From: Marinospirillum minutulum DSM 6287
GTDB lineage: Bacteria; Pseudomonadota; Gammaproteobacteria; Pseudomonadales; Halomonadaceae
NCBI RefSeq assembly: GCF_000422325.1
Contig: NZ_KE383818.1
Span: 309,945 to 373,944 of the forward strand
Length of the DNA stretch: 64,000 nucleotides
Reading direction: 5' to 3'
Shown piece after piece: positions 16,814 to 24,995 of the stretch; position 1 is the stretch's first letter, and every line of letters starts with the position of its first letter. Both the position numbers and the translations under genes were made by a program. The notes under the pieces were generated by a model that made no database searches, had not been told where the DNA came from, and saw nothing but the letters and a program-made list of their open reading frames with translations.

Positions 16814-17389
16814 TCACTTATGTTGTTTTAGTGAGCTCAAAAACTTACCTTCCATTTCAAGTAGATCTCGTTTTCTGTTTTTAATTTTCTTGGCGGGATT
16901 GCCAGCATAGATTGAGAATTCTTCACAGTTTTCTATAACTAAGCTCAAAGCTCCGATAGCAACGCCTTCATGTAGATTTACTCCTGGCAGTATTACTGAT
17001 CCGCTTCCTATAATTACATGTCTACCAATAAAGACATCTGAATGATTTACATCAGCAAACTCTTTAGGGATCATTGGGTTTGTTAATGAGCTTCCTGAGT
17101 AATCATCGTTGCTTGAATAAATAGATACACGAGAAGACGCTCCACTAAAATCATTAAAAGTTATTTTTCCTGAACCTATAATAAGTGTATAAACTGCAAT
17201 ATGTACAAAATTACCAATTTCTATACCACCTTCACCTGCAGACAAAACACAAAAATCATCAACTCTTACATTGTTGCCTATAGAAATATTTTTACAATTA
17301 TAATAAGAAGCTTTATTAGAAAGAAGAATGTTTTCTCCTAGCTGCTTAAACCCCATCGATTTTATTTCATCAGCCGTTAAATATGCCAT
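16814..17389 (-). CDS. Hexapeptide-repeat acetyltransferase for an amino sugar
   Basis: A 191 aa left-handed beta-helix acyltransferase with repeats such as ISIGNNVRVDDFCVLS and VFIGRHVIIGSGSVILPGVNL. The active-site His is probably in ADVNHSDVFIG or FIGRHVIIG, and a C-terminal AGNPAKKIKNR motif is present. It starts 11 bp after the VioA-like aminotransferase, so it probably N-acylates the 4-amino sugar nucleotide that enzyme makes (VioB-like role). An O-acetyltransferase role is possible. Confidence 0.72.
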   Translation of the reverse strand: MAYLTADEIKSMGFKQLGENILLSNKASYYNCKNISIGNNVRVDDFCVLSAGEGGIEIGNFVHIAVYTLIIGSGKITFNDFSGASSRVSIYSSNDDYSGSSLTNPMIPKEFADVNHSDVFIGRHVIIGSGSVILPGVNLHEGVAIGALSLVIENCEEFSIYAGNPAKKIKNRKRDLLEMEGKFLSSLKQHK

Positions 17390-17400
17390 AACTTTACCTA

Positions 17401-18477
17401 TTAGCTTTTAAAATAATTGTTTGTTTTAATTATCTTTTTATGTTGATTGTTTTTTAAGTCTGGATAAATCGGCAAACAAAGTATTCTTCCTGCTATATAT
17501 CTTGAGTTTTTACACTGTTGCTGGCTATTTAAGTATTCCAAAGTATCTAAACTGGGGTGGAAGTATCGCCTTGGTTGGATATTGTTTTCATTCAATTTAG
17601 CTTGGGCTTTTAATAGCTGTTCTTCTGTTTCAAATAATACGGGTGCGTAGGCGTGGTTGTTGTTGCCGTGGGGGTTCCATTCTTGGTAGCTTAAATAGCT
17701 GGGTAGTTGCTGCTGGTAGGTTTGCCAAATGGCTGCTCTACGTTCTTTTATGGTTTTTATTTCATCGAGTACACATAAGCCCATGGCTGCTTCAAATTCA
17801 TTCATCTTGGCGTTGGTGCCTAAACCTTCAATACTGCTTGGCCCTGTAATGCCAAAATTAATCAGTAGGCGTATTTTTTTGGCTAGTTCGTCATCCTTGG
17901 TGATGATTGCACCACCTTCTATAGTGTGGAATAACTTGGTGGCATGAAAGCTTAGGGTGCTGATATCGCCATAGTTTAAGACGCTTTGGTTTTTGTATTC
18001 AGAGCCAAAGGCGTGGGCGGCATCGTAGATAACTTTAAGTTGGTGTTTATCGGCAATGGCTTGAATGGCTTCAACTTCGCAGGGGTTACCAAACACGTGA
18101 ACGGGTAGGAGGGCGCTGGTGTTAGGAGTGATTTGTGCTTCTATTTGCTGGGGGTCGATATTAAAGGTGCGTGGGTTAATATCGGCAAATATAGGGGTTA
18201 GACCTTCCCATAATAAAGTATTAGTGGTGGCAACAAAGCTAAAGGGGGTGGTGATGACTTCACCCGTAAGGTTTAGGGCTTTGTAGGCAACTTGTAAGGC
18301 TAGGGAGCCATTGGCAACGAGTATTAAGTTTTTAACGCCTAAGTATTGAGTTAGGCGCTCTTCTAGCTTTCGCACCAAGCTACCGTTATTGGTTAGCCAA
18401 CCGCTTTCATAAATTCTATCCACATAGGCTTGGTATTTAGCCTTGCTGGGTAGGTAAGGCTTGGTTACGGGGATCAT
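17401..18477 (-). CDS. VioA-like dTDP-4-amino-4,6-dideoxyhexose aminotransferase
   Basis: A 358 aa DegT/DnrJ/EryC1 aminotransferase. It starts IPVTKPYLP, has a PLP-site Asp in VIYDAAHAFGS and the Schiff-base Lys in SFHATKLFHTIEGGAI near residue 180. The SFHATK..EGG form belongs to 4-aminotransferases (VioA, RffA-like), not to the 3-amino QdtB/FdtB group. With rmlA and rmlB upstream the expected product is dTDP-4-amino-4,6-dideoxyglucose or -galactose. A sigma-28-like promoter lies about 77 bp upstream. Confidence 0.8.
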   Translation of the reverse strand: MIPVTKPYLPSKAKYQAYVDRIYESGWLTNNGSLVRKLEERLTQYLGVKNLILVANGSLALQVAYKALNLTGEVITTPFSFVATTNTLLWEGLTPIFADINPRTFNIDPQQIEAQITPNTSALLPVHVFGNPCEVEAIQAIADKHQLKVIYDAAHAFGSEYKNQSVLNYGDISTLSFHATKLFHTIEGGAIITKDDELAKKIRLLINFGITGPSSIEGLGTNAKMNEFEAAMGLCVLDEIKTIKERRAAIWQTYQQQLPSYLSYQEWNPHGNNNHAYAPVLFETEEQLLKAQAKLNENNIQPRRYFHPSLDTLEYLNSQQQCKNSRYIAGRILCLPIYPDLKNNQHKKIIKTNNYFKS

Positions 18478-18553
18478 GGTTTATTCCTAGGCACGCTACC
18501 GCCCCAGGATTTAAGTGCTTTCCTGAGGACTTGTATAAAATTAGGCCTAAATT

Positions 18554-18580
18554 GTATCGGCTTCAGGTTAAGAATATTAA
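18554..18580 (-). promoter_or_regulatory. Candidate sigma-28 promoter upstream of the aminosugar genes
   Basis: On the minus strand TTAA-N15-GCCGATAC matches the FliA consensus in 7 of 8 positions of the -10 box and 3 of 4 of the -35 core. It shares CCGATAC with the flagellin promoter at 957-983. It is placed in the 130-bp gap between fliB and the VioA-like gene. Confidence 0.45.
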
Positions 18581-18607
18581 GAGGCTTTGTATTAGTTTGG
18601 TTAGTAA

Positions 18608-19813
18608 CTAGGGGTTTAGCGCTAGGCTAAAGGCTGCGGTGTTGTTTAGGTTGCGGCCTATAAGTTCGACTATTAGGGTGTTAAGTATTTTTGAGTGGCT
18701 TACACCTCGCCCAAAACGGTAGCTAATTCTTATTAGGTCTTGGGTGTCTAGTTTTTTCTGTTCTGCACCTATGGCACTGAGTAGGGTTCTTAGTAGTAGG
18801 TAACGTGCCATTAGGTTGGTCCAGCCATCCATCAGGTTTTCACTCTTCATGGGGAAGAGGCTGCCTAGTAACCAGTTAACGACTAGGTTTTCTAGTGCGT
18901 GGGGTTGTTTCTTTTCTAGGTTGGTTAGGTACTTTTTACGGGCTTTGTCTAGCTGGTTTAGGTGTTCTGTACCTAGGGGTATTTTGGCAGTAATGTTTAG
19001 GCCTTTTAATGCACGAGTTAGCTCTTCGTTAAAGGCTGTGTGTTGCTGTTGGTGTTCGCGTCTTAGGGTGTTGAGTATAACTAGACCTAGGCTGCCATCG
19101 CTTTTTTTGTTGAGTTCTATGGCTTGTTCTTCAAAATAACCTTCTTCTACCAAGCTGTAAAAAAGCCCTAGGGTTTCTTCTAGTTTGTCTTCTTGGTTTG
19201 CTTCTATGAGTGGCTGTACTTTTTGGATTAATAGCCCACATATAAATAAACGCATTTCTAGGCTTTGTTCGCGGTGGCGAAGTAGGGTTATTAAGCCTTG
19301 CAGCAATTGGTAGCGGGCATTAAAAGCATTGGGTACATCTACACCGGATGCGTAGGGGTTGGGTGGAATGGCTACGGGTGCAAAGTCTAGTTCTAGGGCA
19401 TCGGGCTGGGTAATGAGTGATTTGGCGGCTACTGGGCAGGAATCGCTTAGGGTAATTAGTAGGTCTTCGCCTAGTTGCTGAATGCTGCGTGGGTAGGTGG
19501 TGCAGGTTTGGCAAAGGGCATTGGGACCAAAGTTTTTAACCAGTTGGCAAAGACCGCTGGTATCTTGCAGGCTACAGCGGTTGGTTTTTGGGTCCATCTT
19601 GAAGTAGCCAGGTATTGTGTCTTTTGTGGTTAGGTCGCGATTTTCAGCTATTTTGTCTTCTACTAAGGGTATAACTGCTGGGTTGGTGCGGTAGCCGCGG
19701 TAGGTTTCTGCATCTATTGCGACTTGCCAAGTGTGGCAACAGTTGTCTGGGCACTTGCTTCCTGTGCAGCTAAAGTTTCTTACGTAGCGTGGGGCAAGGG
19801 CATCGTGTTGCAT
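18608..19813 (-). CDS. fliB: Flagellin lysine N-methylase FliB
   Basis: FliB methylates lysines of flagellin, as known from Salmonella. The 401 aa protein begins with the family's cysteine-rich segment (PRYVRNFSCTGSKCPDNCCH; Cys16, 21, 25 and 26). A second cluster lies at about residues 90-125 (RCSLQ, GLCQLV, LCQTCTTYPRS), and SDSCPVA follows. These cysteines probably hold a metal or Fe-S cluster. The length is normal. An AAGGAAG site precedes the start. Its place inside a flagellin glycosylation island supports the assignment. Confidence 0.9.
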   Translation of the reverse strand: MQHDALAPRYVRNFSCTGSKCPDNCCHTWQVAIDAETYRGYRTNPAVIPLVEDKIAENRDLTTKDTIPGYFKMDPKTNRCSLQDTSGLCQLVKNFGPNALCQTCTTYPRSIQQLGEDLLITLSDSCPVAAKSLITQPDALELDFAPVAIPPNPYASGVDVPNAFNARYQLLQGLITLLRHREQSLEMRLFICGLLIQKVQPLIEANQEDKLEETLGLFYSLVEEGYFEEQAIELNKKSDGSLGLVILNTLRREHQQQHTAFNEELTRALKGLNITAKIPLGTEHLNQLDKARKKYLTNLEKKQPHALENLVVNWLLGSLFPMKSENLMDGWTNLMARYLLLRTLLSAIGAEQKKLDTQDLIRISYRFGRGVSHSKILNTLIVELIGRNLNNTAAFSLALNP

Positions 19814-19883
19814 GGGTTCTTCCTTAAAGTAGAGAGTTGCTGAATTCTAGCAGTTAAGGCGGGTTAAGGGCAAAAGCTTAGCT

Positions 19884-20052
19884 ATGGATTGCACGAAGGG
19901 GCGACCTGCGGGAGCATTCTACGTTTGAAGCCACGGATTGCACAGATAAGCATGGAAGCAGTTTCTAAGGTTGCGGCTTTAGCCCAACTTGTCGGCCTGA
20001 AGGGATGACCTGTGCTTTATTAGCCACGGATTGCACGGATAAACACAGATGG
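19884..20052. repeat. Cluster of dispersed short repeats between fliB and the Rpn gene
   Basis: The 280-bp gap holds two clear copies of an AGCCACGGATTGCACGGATA-type repeat (19929-19958 and 20022-20052) and a worn copy from 19884. Between them, at about 19967-20013, is a degenerate copy of the palindromic element found in rmlB. No coding potential is seen here. Confidence 0.75.
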
Positions 20053-20093
20053 CGTTGGTGATAAAGCAGCCTTATTGGCTGCTTTATTGCTTA

Positions 20094-21065
20094 TTAATCA
20101 CTGCGTAGTTGGCTTATTTTTTCTAGGGGTAGGTTTAGCACTTCAGCTATTTGCTCATCGTTAAGTACACCGAGTGATAACAGTTGGCGAGCAGAAGCGA
20201 GTTTTTCTTGTAAAGCACGTTCTTCTGCTTCTTGACGGCCTTCTTGACGACCTTCTTGAAGTCCTTCTTGAAGTCCTTCTTGTCGGCCATGTTGGATTGC
20301 TAAACGGTCGAATGTATTAATATAAGGCATTTTCTTCTCCTCTTGGATTTGATCCACCAAGGTTTTAAACTCTAACTCGAGTGGTGCTGGCAGTTTTATC
20401 ATCCAATCTAAGATGTTAAATAATTCTACAACTTGTTCTTTGCTATAACCACGTTCAAAAAGGCTGCGGATTAGACCTACTTTACTGCTTAATAATAGCT
20501 CACTGTCTTTGACACGTTTGGCTTTAATTTGTGCCATAACCACATGGGAAAAAATATTATCACTGGTTTCTAGGGCTTGCCAGTTGGCTTCCCAGTCAAT
20601 TAGCTTGGCTACTGGGTAAGAAAATACTAGTTTAAGCCCCCAGTGTTGGAAGTTAAAGGTATCTGGCCAGTAATTGCGGTTGGTATCGGCTAACACGGCT
20701 AGGCTTAAAACTTTCATTTTGTGGCGGTCTTTAATGCGTGACCAATAAGTGTGCATTCGTTCGGCAAATGCTTTTTCGGTGCTGCCTTGCACTTCAATGT
20801 GAATTAGCACCCATTCTTCACTGCCGTCTTTGGCATAAACCTTGATGAGTTGGTCGGCATAACGGCGGCCTACTTGGGCATCGGCGGTAATTTGTTGGAG
20901 TTCTTTATCTAAAAAGCTGTGCTCTTTAGTCCAGTCTATTTTGTCGTGAATGTCGGTAAATAATAGCTGTAGAAATTCTTTAAAATATTTTTGTAAAGCT
21001 ACTTTCCAAGGGCTATCTTGGTCGGTTCTAGTGGCTTGCTGTTGGCTTGGGTTGTTGTCGTTCAT
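20094..21065 (-). CDS. Rpn-family PD-(D/E)XK nuclease / putative transposase
   Basis: The Rpn family proteins are recombination-promoting nucleases often labelled as transposases. I place the start at the ATG at 21065 (MNDNNPSQQQ), because a strong GGGAGG site precedes it. The open frame extends 34 codons further without one. The resulting 323 aa protein has a PD-(D/E)XK-like core (VLIHIEVQG near residue 85), the family's conserved helical middle, and a charged coiled-coil C-terminus with GLQEG/GRQEG repeats. It stands alone, with dispersed repeats on both sides. Confidence 0.8.
   Translation of the reverse strand: MNDNNPSQQQATRTDQDSPWKVALQKYFKEFLQLLFTDIHDKIDWTKEHSFLDKELQQITADAQVGRRYADQLIKVYAKDGSEEWVLIHIEVQGSTEKAFAERMHTYWSRIKDRHKMKVLSLAVLADTNRNYWPDTFNFQHWGLKLVFSYPVAKLIDWEANWQALETSDNIFSHVVMAQIKAKRVKDSELLLSSKVGLIRSLFERGYSKEQVVELFNILDWMIKLPAPLELEFKTLVDQIQEEKKMPYINTFDRLAIQHGRQEGLQEGLQEGRQEGRQEAEERALQEKLASARQLLSLGVLNDEQIAEVLNLPLEKISQLRSD
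20228..20287. repeat. Five 12-bp tandem repeats inside the Rpn gene
   Basis: Five consecutive units of the form CTTCTTGACGGC (with small variations) encode the repeated EGRQ/EGLQ peptide in the coiled-coil tail of the Rpn protein. Twelve-bp units keep the frame, so copy number can change without breaking the gene. Confidence 0.85.
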
Positions 21066-21142
21066 TAAGGCTCCCTCCCAGTGTTTTGTGTTAGTTAAAC
21101 TTAGCAGCTGGGTGGGGTTTTCGCTAGGAAGAAGAAAAGCTA

Positions 21143-21205
21143 AGCCACGGTTTGCATGGATAAGCACGGAGGTAGTTTTGTAGGTCAGTCTTTAAGCTGA
21201 CGGGT
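21143..21205. repeat. Dispersed repeat pair upstream of the Rpn gene
   Basis: A copy of the AGCCACGGATTGCACGGATA-type repeat (21143-21172) is followed at 21179 by a shortened copy of the palindromic element (TGTAGGTCAGTCTTTAAGC) found in rmlB. The same pair of elements flanks the other side of the gene. Confidence 0.7.
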
Positions 21206-21209
21206 TTTG

Positions 21210-21923
21210 CTAAATAAACTTTAGGTCTAGTTGGAAGTTTTTAATAATTTTGACGTTTAGGCAACTGCGTAAAAAACTATTCATTGCGGCCATATTGTTT
21301 GATAAATAGAAGTCGAGCATTAGGGTGTTGAATTCTTGTTGACGTTTGGCTTGAACATTAACAATAGGATAGCCCGCTGCTAGCAAAATACCATTCATCA
21401 TAAAACGGCCTGTACGCTTGTTAACATCCCAAAAAAACTGGGAGCGTGCCATTTGCAAGAAGGCTGTAATGGCTTGGTCATAGATATCTTTGGTGCTTTC
21501 AACTTGCCGCTCCACCTCAATCCATCTGATATCTAGTTCGTCAGGTGCTGGTGGCTCGTATTCGGAGCCAGCGATAGAAACATAGCCTGAACGAAACTTG
21601 CCCCACTCTAAAGCTTCTTCTTGTCCTGCAATAGCATGAATTTTTAATGCAGTTTCTTTATTGAATTGAAACTTACCTTGTTCTACTAGGCTGAAAATAA
21701 ACTCCCAAGCTTTGCCTTGGTTCAGTGCCATATTTTGATCACTAAGCCTGTGTCCACCCACCGTAATTCCATCAAGTAGTGTCTGAACTTCTGGCAAAGT
21801 CATAGCTACACCTTCAAGGTTAACGGCATCATAAACCAAGGCGGGAATATCCCTTTTAGCAAGCTGTAGTGCTAAAGGTATATTCGGCTTCATTTGCCAC
21901 TGGGTTTCTGTTGCTGCTGTCAT
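21210..21923 (-). CDS. Fic-domain protein with altered catalytic motif
   Basis: Fic proteins usually transfer AMP to target proteins through the motif HPFxDGNGR or HPFxDGNKR. In this 237 aa protein the motif region is QFFWDVNKRTGR at about residue 165. The NKRTGR anion-binding half is intact, but the catalytic His position is Gln and the Pro is Phe. An N-terminal NLEG (residues about 35-38) corresponds to the inhibitory (S/T)xxxE(G/N) helix, with Ala in place of Ser/Thr. It is followed upstream by hicAB. It may use another chemistry or be inactive. Confidence 0.75.
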   Translation of the reverse strand: MTAATETQWQMKPNIPLALQLAKRDIPALVYDAVNLEGVAMTLPEVQTLLDGITVGGHRLSDQNMALNQGKAWEFIFSLVEQGKFQFNKETALKIHAIAGQEEALEWGKFRSGYVSIAGSEYEPPAPDELDIRWIEVERQVESTKDIYDQAITAFLQMARSQFFWDVNKRTGRFMMNGILLAAGYPIVNVQAKRQQEFNTLMLDFYLSNNMAAMNSFLRSCLNVKIIKNFQLDLKFI

Positions 21924-21983
21924 GGCTATCTTCTTGAAAGTGTGATGAAATTACTGATATTCGGCTGGTTACTGAGGTACGTA

Positions 21984-22319
21984 TTAGGCTCCTAGTTTTT
22001 CACCTAGTACATTTTCTACCCACTTATTCATACTCAAGCCACTTTCTTTTGCTGACTTGGCAACGGCAGCGTGTAGTTTTGGCGCGATTCTTAGCATTAA
22101 GCGGCCACTTGCTGGGTTTTCAGGTTTTTGATTTAGCTGAGCACAGGCTTCTAAGTAGTCTTCTATAGATTGGTGAAAGTTGTGTTCAAACTCTTCTATT
22201 GATACGGCGTGAAAAACGATAGTGTCAGTGATATTTAATACTTTACCTACAATAATTTTGTCATCAGCATCAAACTCCATGCTGGCGGTAAAGCCTTTGT
22301 ATATCATTTGGTTGTTCAA
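21984..22319 (-). CDS. hicB: HicB-family antitoxin
   Basis: The 111 aa protein has the HicB partial RNase H-like N-terminus (IYKGFTASMEFDADDKIIVG and an EEFEHNFHQSIEDYLEACAQ helix). It ends with a ribbon-helix-helix type C-terminus (GRLMLRIAPKLHAAVAKSAK, SMNKWVENVL), typical of the HicB_lk antitoxins. It overlaps the hicA stop by 4 bp. Confidence 0.9.
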   Translation of the reverse strand: MNNQMIYKGFTASMEFDADDKIIVGKVLNITDTIVFHAVSIEEFEHNFHQSIEDYLEACAQLNQKPENPASGRLMLRIAPKLHAAVAKSAKESGLSMNKWVENVLGEKLGA

Positions 22320-22570
22320 GGCTTAACTCCTATTGAAATTAGAAACTCTTTAACTGCTTTAACTCGGTATTTTAAGGATTCTTTTTGTGGGTGAGGTCTA
22401 TGAAAATAGGCTCGTTTGCCTTCTAGTTCAAAGGTAACAGATGAACCTGAACCTTCGATTACTCTACACCCTAAACTTCTTAATAAACTTTCGATATCTG
22501 ACCAAACAAGGTTTCCATTTATTGGGTTTTTAAAGATAGCTAACAAGGTTTTTTTCTGTTTAGTGTTCAT
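22316..22570 (-). CDS. hicA: HicA-family mRNA interferase toxin
   Basis: The 84 aa protein shows the small double-stranded-RNA-binding-like HicA fold. It has VWSDIESLLRSLGCRV, then GSSVTFELEGKRAYFHRPHP with the expected catalytic His, and a final helix. It is first in a toxin-antitoxin pair with hicB (4-bp overlap). Confidence 0.88.
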   Translation of the reverse strand: MNTKQKKTLLAIFKNPINGNLVWSDIESLLRSLGCRVIEGSGSSVTFELEGKRAYFHRPHPQKESLKYRVKAVKEFLISIGVKP

Positions 22571-22622
22571 CTACAAATGATAGCAAGCTTTTCTGCTTGT
22601 GCAATCATGCGTTGTTAGTTGG

Positions 22623-23501
22623 TTATTCTTTTATTAAATCTAACAAGTATTGCCCGTAGCTGTTTTTGCTTAATTGTTGGCCTTGTTCTTTTAGCTGTTC
22701 TTTGCTTAACCATCGGTTGTGGTAGGCGATTTCTTCTAGGCAGGCTATTTTGTAGCCTTGGCGTTTTTCTATGGTTTCTACAAACTGGCTGGCTTCTAGC
22801 AGGCTTTCATGGGTACCGGTATCTAGCCAGGCAAAGCCTCTACCTAGTTGTTCTACCTGCAGTTGGCCTTGCTCTAAGTAGGCTTCGTTGATGCTGGTGA
22901 TTTCTAGTTCGCCGCGGTGAGAAGGTTTTACTTGTTTGGCAATTTCTATCACTTGGTTGTCGTAGAAGTAGAGGCCGGTTACAGCAAAGTTAGATTTAGG
23001 TTTTGCGGGCTTTTCTTCTATTGAAATGGCGTTCATTTGCTTGTCGAACTCGACTACACCAAAGCGTTCGGGGTCTTTTACTTGGTAACCAAAAACGGTG
23101 GCTCCAGTGGGGCGTTGAATGGCTGCTTTTAGTTTGGGTGTAAAGCCTTGGCCGTAGAAGATGTTATCGCCAAGTACTAGGCAAACATTGCTGTTGCCAA
23201 TAAATTCTTCACCAATAATAAAGGCTTGAGCTAGGCCGTCGGGGCTGGGTTGTTCGGCGTAGCAAAGTTGAATACCAAAGTCGCTGCCATCACCGAGTAG
23301 TTTTTCAAAGTTGGGTAGGTCTTCAGGGGTTGAGATTATTAACACTTCACGAATACCAGCCAGCATCAGTACCGATAGTGGGTAGTAAATCATCGGCTTG
23401 TCGTAGATGGGTAGCAGTTGTTTGGAAACACCTTTAGTGATGGGGTGTAAGCGAGTACCGGTGCCGCCTGCTAGGATAATGCCTTTGGTCTTGTGGCTCA
23501 T
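22623..23501 (-). CDS. rmlA: Glucose-1-phosphate thymidylyltransferase
   Basis: RmlA makes dTDP-glucose from glucose-1-phosphate and dTTP. The 292 aa protein has the signature [11 protein letters not shown] near residue 12, [16 protein letters not shown] and [12 protein letters not shown], at the normal length. Its ATG overlaps the rmlB stop (ATGA). No rmlC or rmlD is present in the window, so the dTDP-sugar is probably used for the 4-amino sugar, not for rhamnose. Confidence 0.96.
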   Translation of the reverse strand: MSHKTKGIILAGGTGTRLHPITKGVSKQLLPIYDKPMIYYPLSVLMLAGIREVLIISTPEDLPNFEKLLGDGSDFGIQLCYAEQPSPDGLAQAFIIGEEFIGNSNVCLVLGDNIFYGQGFTPKLKAAIQRPTGATVFGYQVKDPERFGVVEFDKQMNAISIEEKPAKPKSNFAVTGLYFYDNQVIEIAKQVKPSHRGELEITSINEAYLEQGQLQVEQLGRGFAWLDTGTHESLLEASQFVETIEKRQGYKIACLEEIAYHNRWLSKEQLKEQGQQLSKNSYGQYLLDLIKE

Positions 23502-24718
23502 TTTGCTACTCCTAAGCGTTCACGCTGGTAACTGCCATCTTGCACGTTTTTGCACCATTGTTGGTTATTTAAATACCATTGCACGGTTTTGCGTAGGCCG
23601 GTTTCAAAGGTTTCTTTGGGCTTCCAACCGAGTTCTTTTTCTATTTTTCTGGCATCTATGGCGTAGCGACGGTCATGGCCTGGGCGGTCGGTGACATAAG
23701 TGATTAGGGATTTATAACTTTGTAAATCTTGTAGGTCGGCTTTTAGGCTGTCTTGTCTGGCTGAAGCCCGACCTACATCTTCTATGTTTGCCCGACCTAC
23801 AGATGGGGCATCATTGTTTAACGGACGGAGTTCGTCGAGGATTTCGCAGATGGTTTCAACAACTTCGATATTTTGTTTTTCGTTGTGGCCGCCAATATTA
23901 TAGGTTTCGCCAATTTTACCTTGGGTAGCCACTAAATAAAGGGCTTGGGCGTGGTCGTCTACATAAAGCCAATCACGAATTTGGTCGCCTTTACCGTAGA
24001 TGGGTAGCGCTTTGCCTTCTAGGGCGTTAAGTATGACTAGTGGAATAAGTTTTTCTGGGAAGTGGTAAGGGCCGTAGTTGTTGGAGCAGTTGGTTATTAG
24101 TGTAGGGAAGCCGTAGGTACGTAACCAAGCTCTTACTAGGTGGTCTGAACTGGCTTTACTGGCAGAGTAAGGGCTGCTGGGTTCGTAAGCGGTTTGTTCA
24201 GTGAATAGCGGTAGCTTTTCATTTTGTAGGTCGGTCTTTAGGCTAGCTTGTCGGGCTGAAGCCCGACCTACAGTGTCAATATCATCATCAGGGTGAGGTA
24301 AGTCACCATAAACTTCATCGGTTGAAATGTGGTGGAAACGAAAAGCTTGTTTGCATTTTTCTGATAGGTTGTTCCAATAGCTGCGGGTGGCTTCTAATAG
24401 GGTGTAAGTACCGACTATATTGGTTTGTATAAATTCTGCAGGGCCATCAATAGAACGGTCTACATGACTTTCAGCGGCTAGGTGCATTACCGCATTGGGT
24501 TGGTGTTGTTTTAAAACGCGGTCTAATTCTTCTCGGTTGCAGATATCGACCTGTTCGAAAGCGTAGCGGGGGTTGTCGCTAACTTCTAGTAGGTTTTCTA
24601 AATTGCCTGCATAGGTGAGCTTATCTAGGTTCACAACACTATCTTGGGTGTTGTTTATAATATGACGAATAACCGCAGAGCCAATAAAACCAGCGCCGCC
24701 GGTAACAAGAATTTTCAT
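23498..24718 (-). CDS. rmlB: dTDP-glucose 4,6-dehydratase carrying in-frame repeat insertions
   Basis: RmlB converts dTDP-glucose to dTDP-4-keto-6-deoxyglucose. The extended SDR core is complete: [10 protein letters not shown] at residues 7-16, [11 protein letters not shown] carrying the catalytic Thr-Asp-Glu, and [10 protein letters not shown] with the Tyr/Lys pair. At 406 aa it is about 45-50 residues longer than usual. The extra length comes from two inserted peptides, VGRASARQ(A/D)SLK(T/A)DLQ, each encoded by a 48-bp palindromic element, plus a short half element. Both lie in likely surface loops (after [11 protein letters not shown] and after LRPLNNDAP), so the enzyme may still work. Confidence 0.95.
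   Translation of the reverse strand: MKILVTGGAGFIGSAVIRHIINNTQDSVVNLDKLTYAGNLENLLEVSDNPRYAFEQVDICNREELDRVLKQHQPNAVMHLAAESHVDRSIDGPAEFIQTNIVGTYTLLEATRSYWNNLSEKCKQAFRFHHISTDEVYGDLPHPDDDIDTVGRASARQASLKTDLQNEKLPLFTEQTAYEPSSPYSASKASSDHLVRAWLRTYGFPTLITNCSNNYGPYHFPEKLIPLVILNALEGKALPIYGKGDQIRDWLYVDDHAQALYLVATQGKIGETYNIGGHNEKQNIEVVETICEILDELRPLNNDAPSVGRANIEDVGRASARQDSLKADLQDLQSYKSLITYVTDRPGHDRRYAIDARKIEKELGWKPKETFETGLRKTVQWYLNNQQWCKNVQDGSYQRERLGVAK
23730..23777. repeat. 48-bp palindromic element inside rmlB, copy 1
   Basis: Begins TGTAGGTCGG and ends CCGACCTACA, with an internal hairpin. It encodes [16 protein letters not shown] in the rmlB frame. A half element (CCGACCTACA, 23792-23801) lies 14 bp away and encodes VGRA. 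Confidence 0.92.
24225..24272. repeat. 48-bp palindromic element inside rmlB, copy 2
   Basis: Same termini and length as copy 1. It contains the perfect hairpin GTCGGGC-TGAA-GCCCGAC and encodes [16 protein letters not shown]. Being exactly 16 codons with no stop in the used frame, it leaves rmlB open. Confidence 0.92.
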
Positions 24719-24745
24719 GGAGTTCTCTAGAGTAATTTAAAAGCA

Positions 24746-24777
24746 AGCCACGGATGACACAGATTAAACACGGATAA
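24746..24777. repeat. Copy of the AGCCACGGAT-type dispersed repeat
   Basis: This stretch upstream of rmlB matches the repeats at 19929, 20022 and 21143 (AGCCACGGATGACACAGATT). It lies just upstream of the rmlB start in the gap before deaD. Confidence 0.6.
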
Positions 24778-24867
24778 GAGCAAAAGTAAAAGCGGAATGG
24801 GTAAATGGGTACTTCTGCTAAGTCATTTCTTTAAAATAATTTTATTCTAGCGCTGTTTGAATCTAGC

Positions 24868-24876
24868 TGCTATACT
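24868..24876 (+). promoter_or_regulatory. Extended -10 promoter, candidate for deaD
   Basis: TGCTATACT is an extended -10 element (TGnTATAnT). No good -35 is seen. A start here would give a leader of over 110 bases before deaD, with a small GC hairpin at 24948-24961. Long leaders are common in cold-induced helicase genes. Confidence 0.4.
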
Positions 24877-24995
24877 CCGCACTCAAATTTCGACACGCTG
24901 TGTGCGTGTTCCCTGCATTGGCTGACGTTGCCCCTTCTGTTGTGTATCGGGCCCACGCCCGCCCCTGCGTTTCTTAAGTACCACAGGTATTATTA

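Noticed and set aside
20228-20287. CRISPR-like tandem array
   Set aside because: The units are contiguous 12-mers without spacers and code for a coiled-coil peptide, so this is a coding minisatellite.
22623-24718. rmlAB as part of a rhamnose operon
   Set aside because: No rmlC or rmlD is present, while a 4-aminotransferase and acetyltransferase are nearby, so an amino-sugar route fits better.
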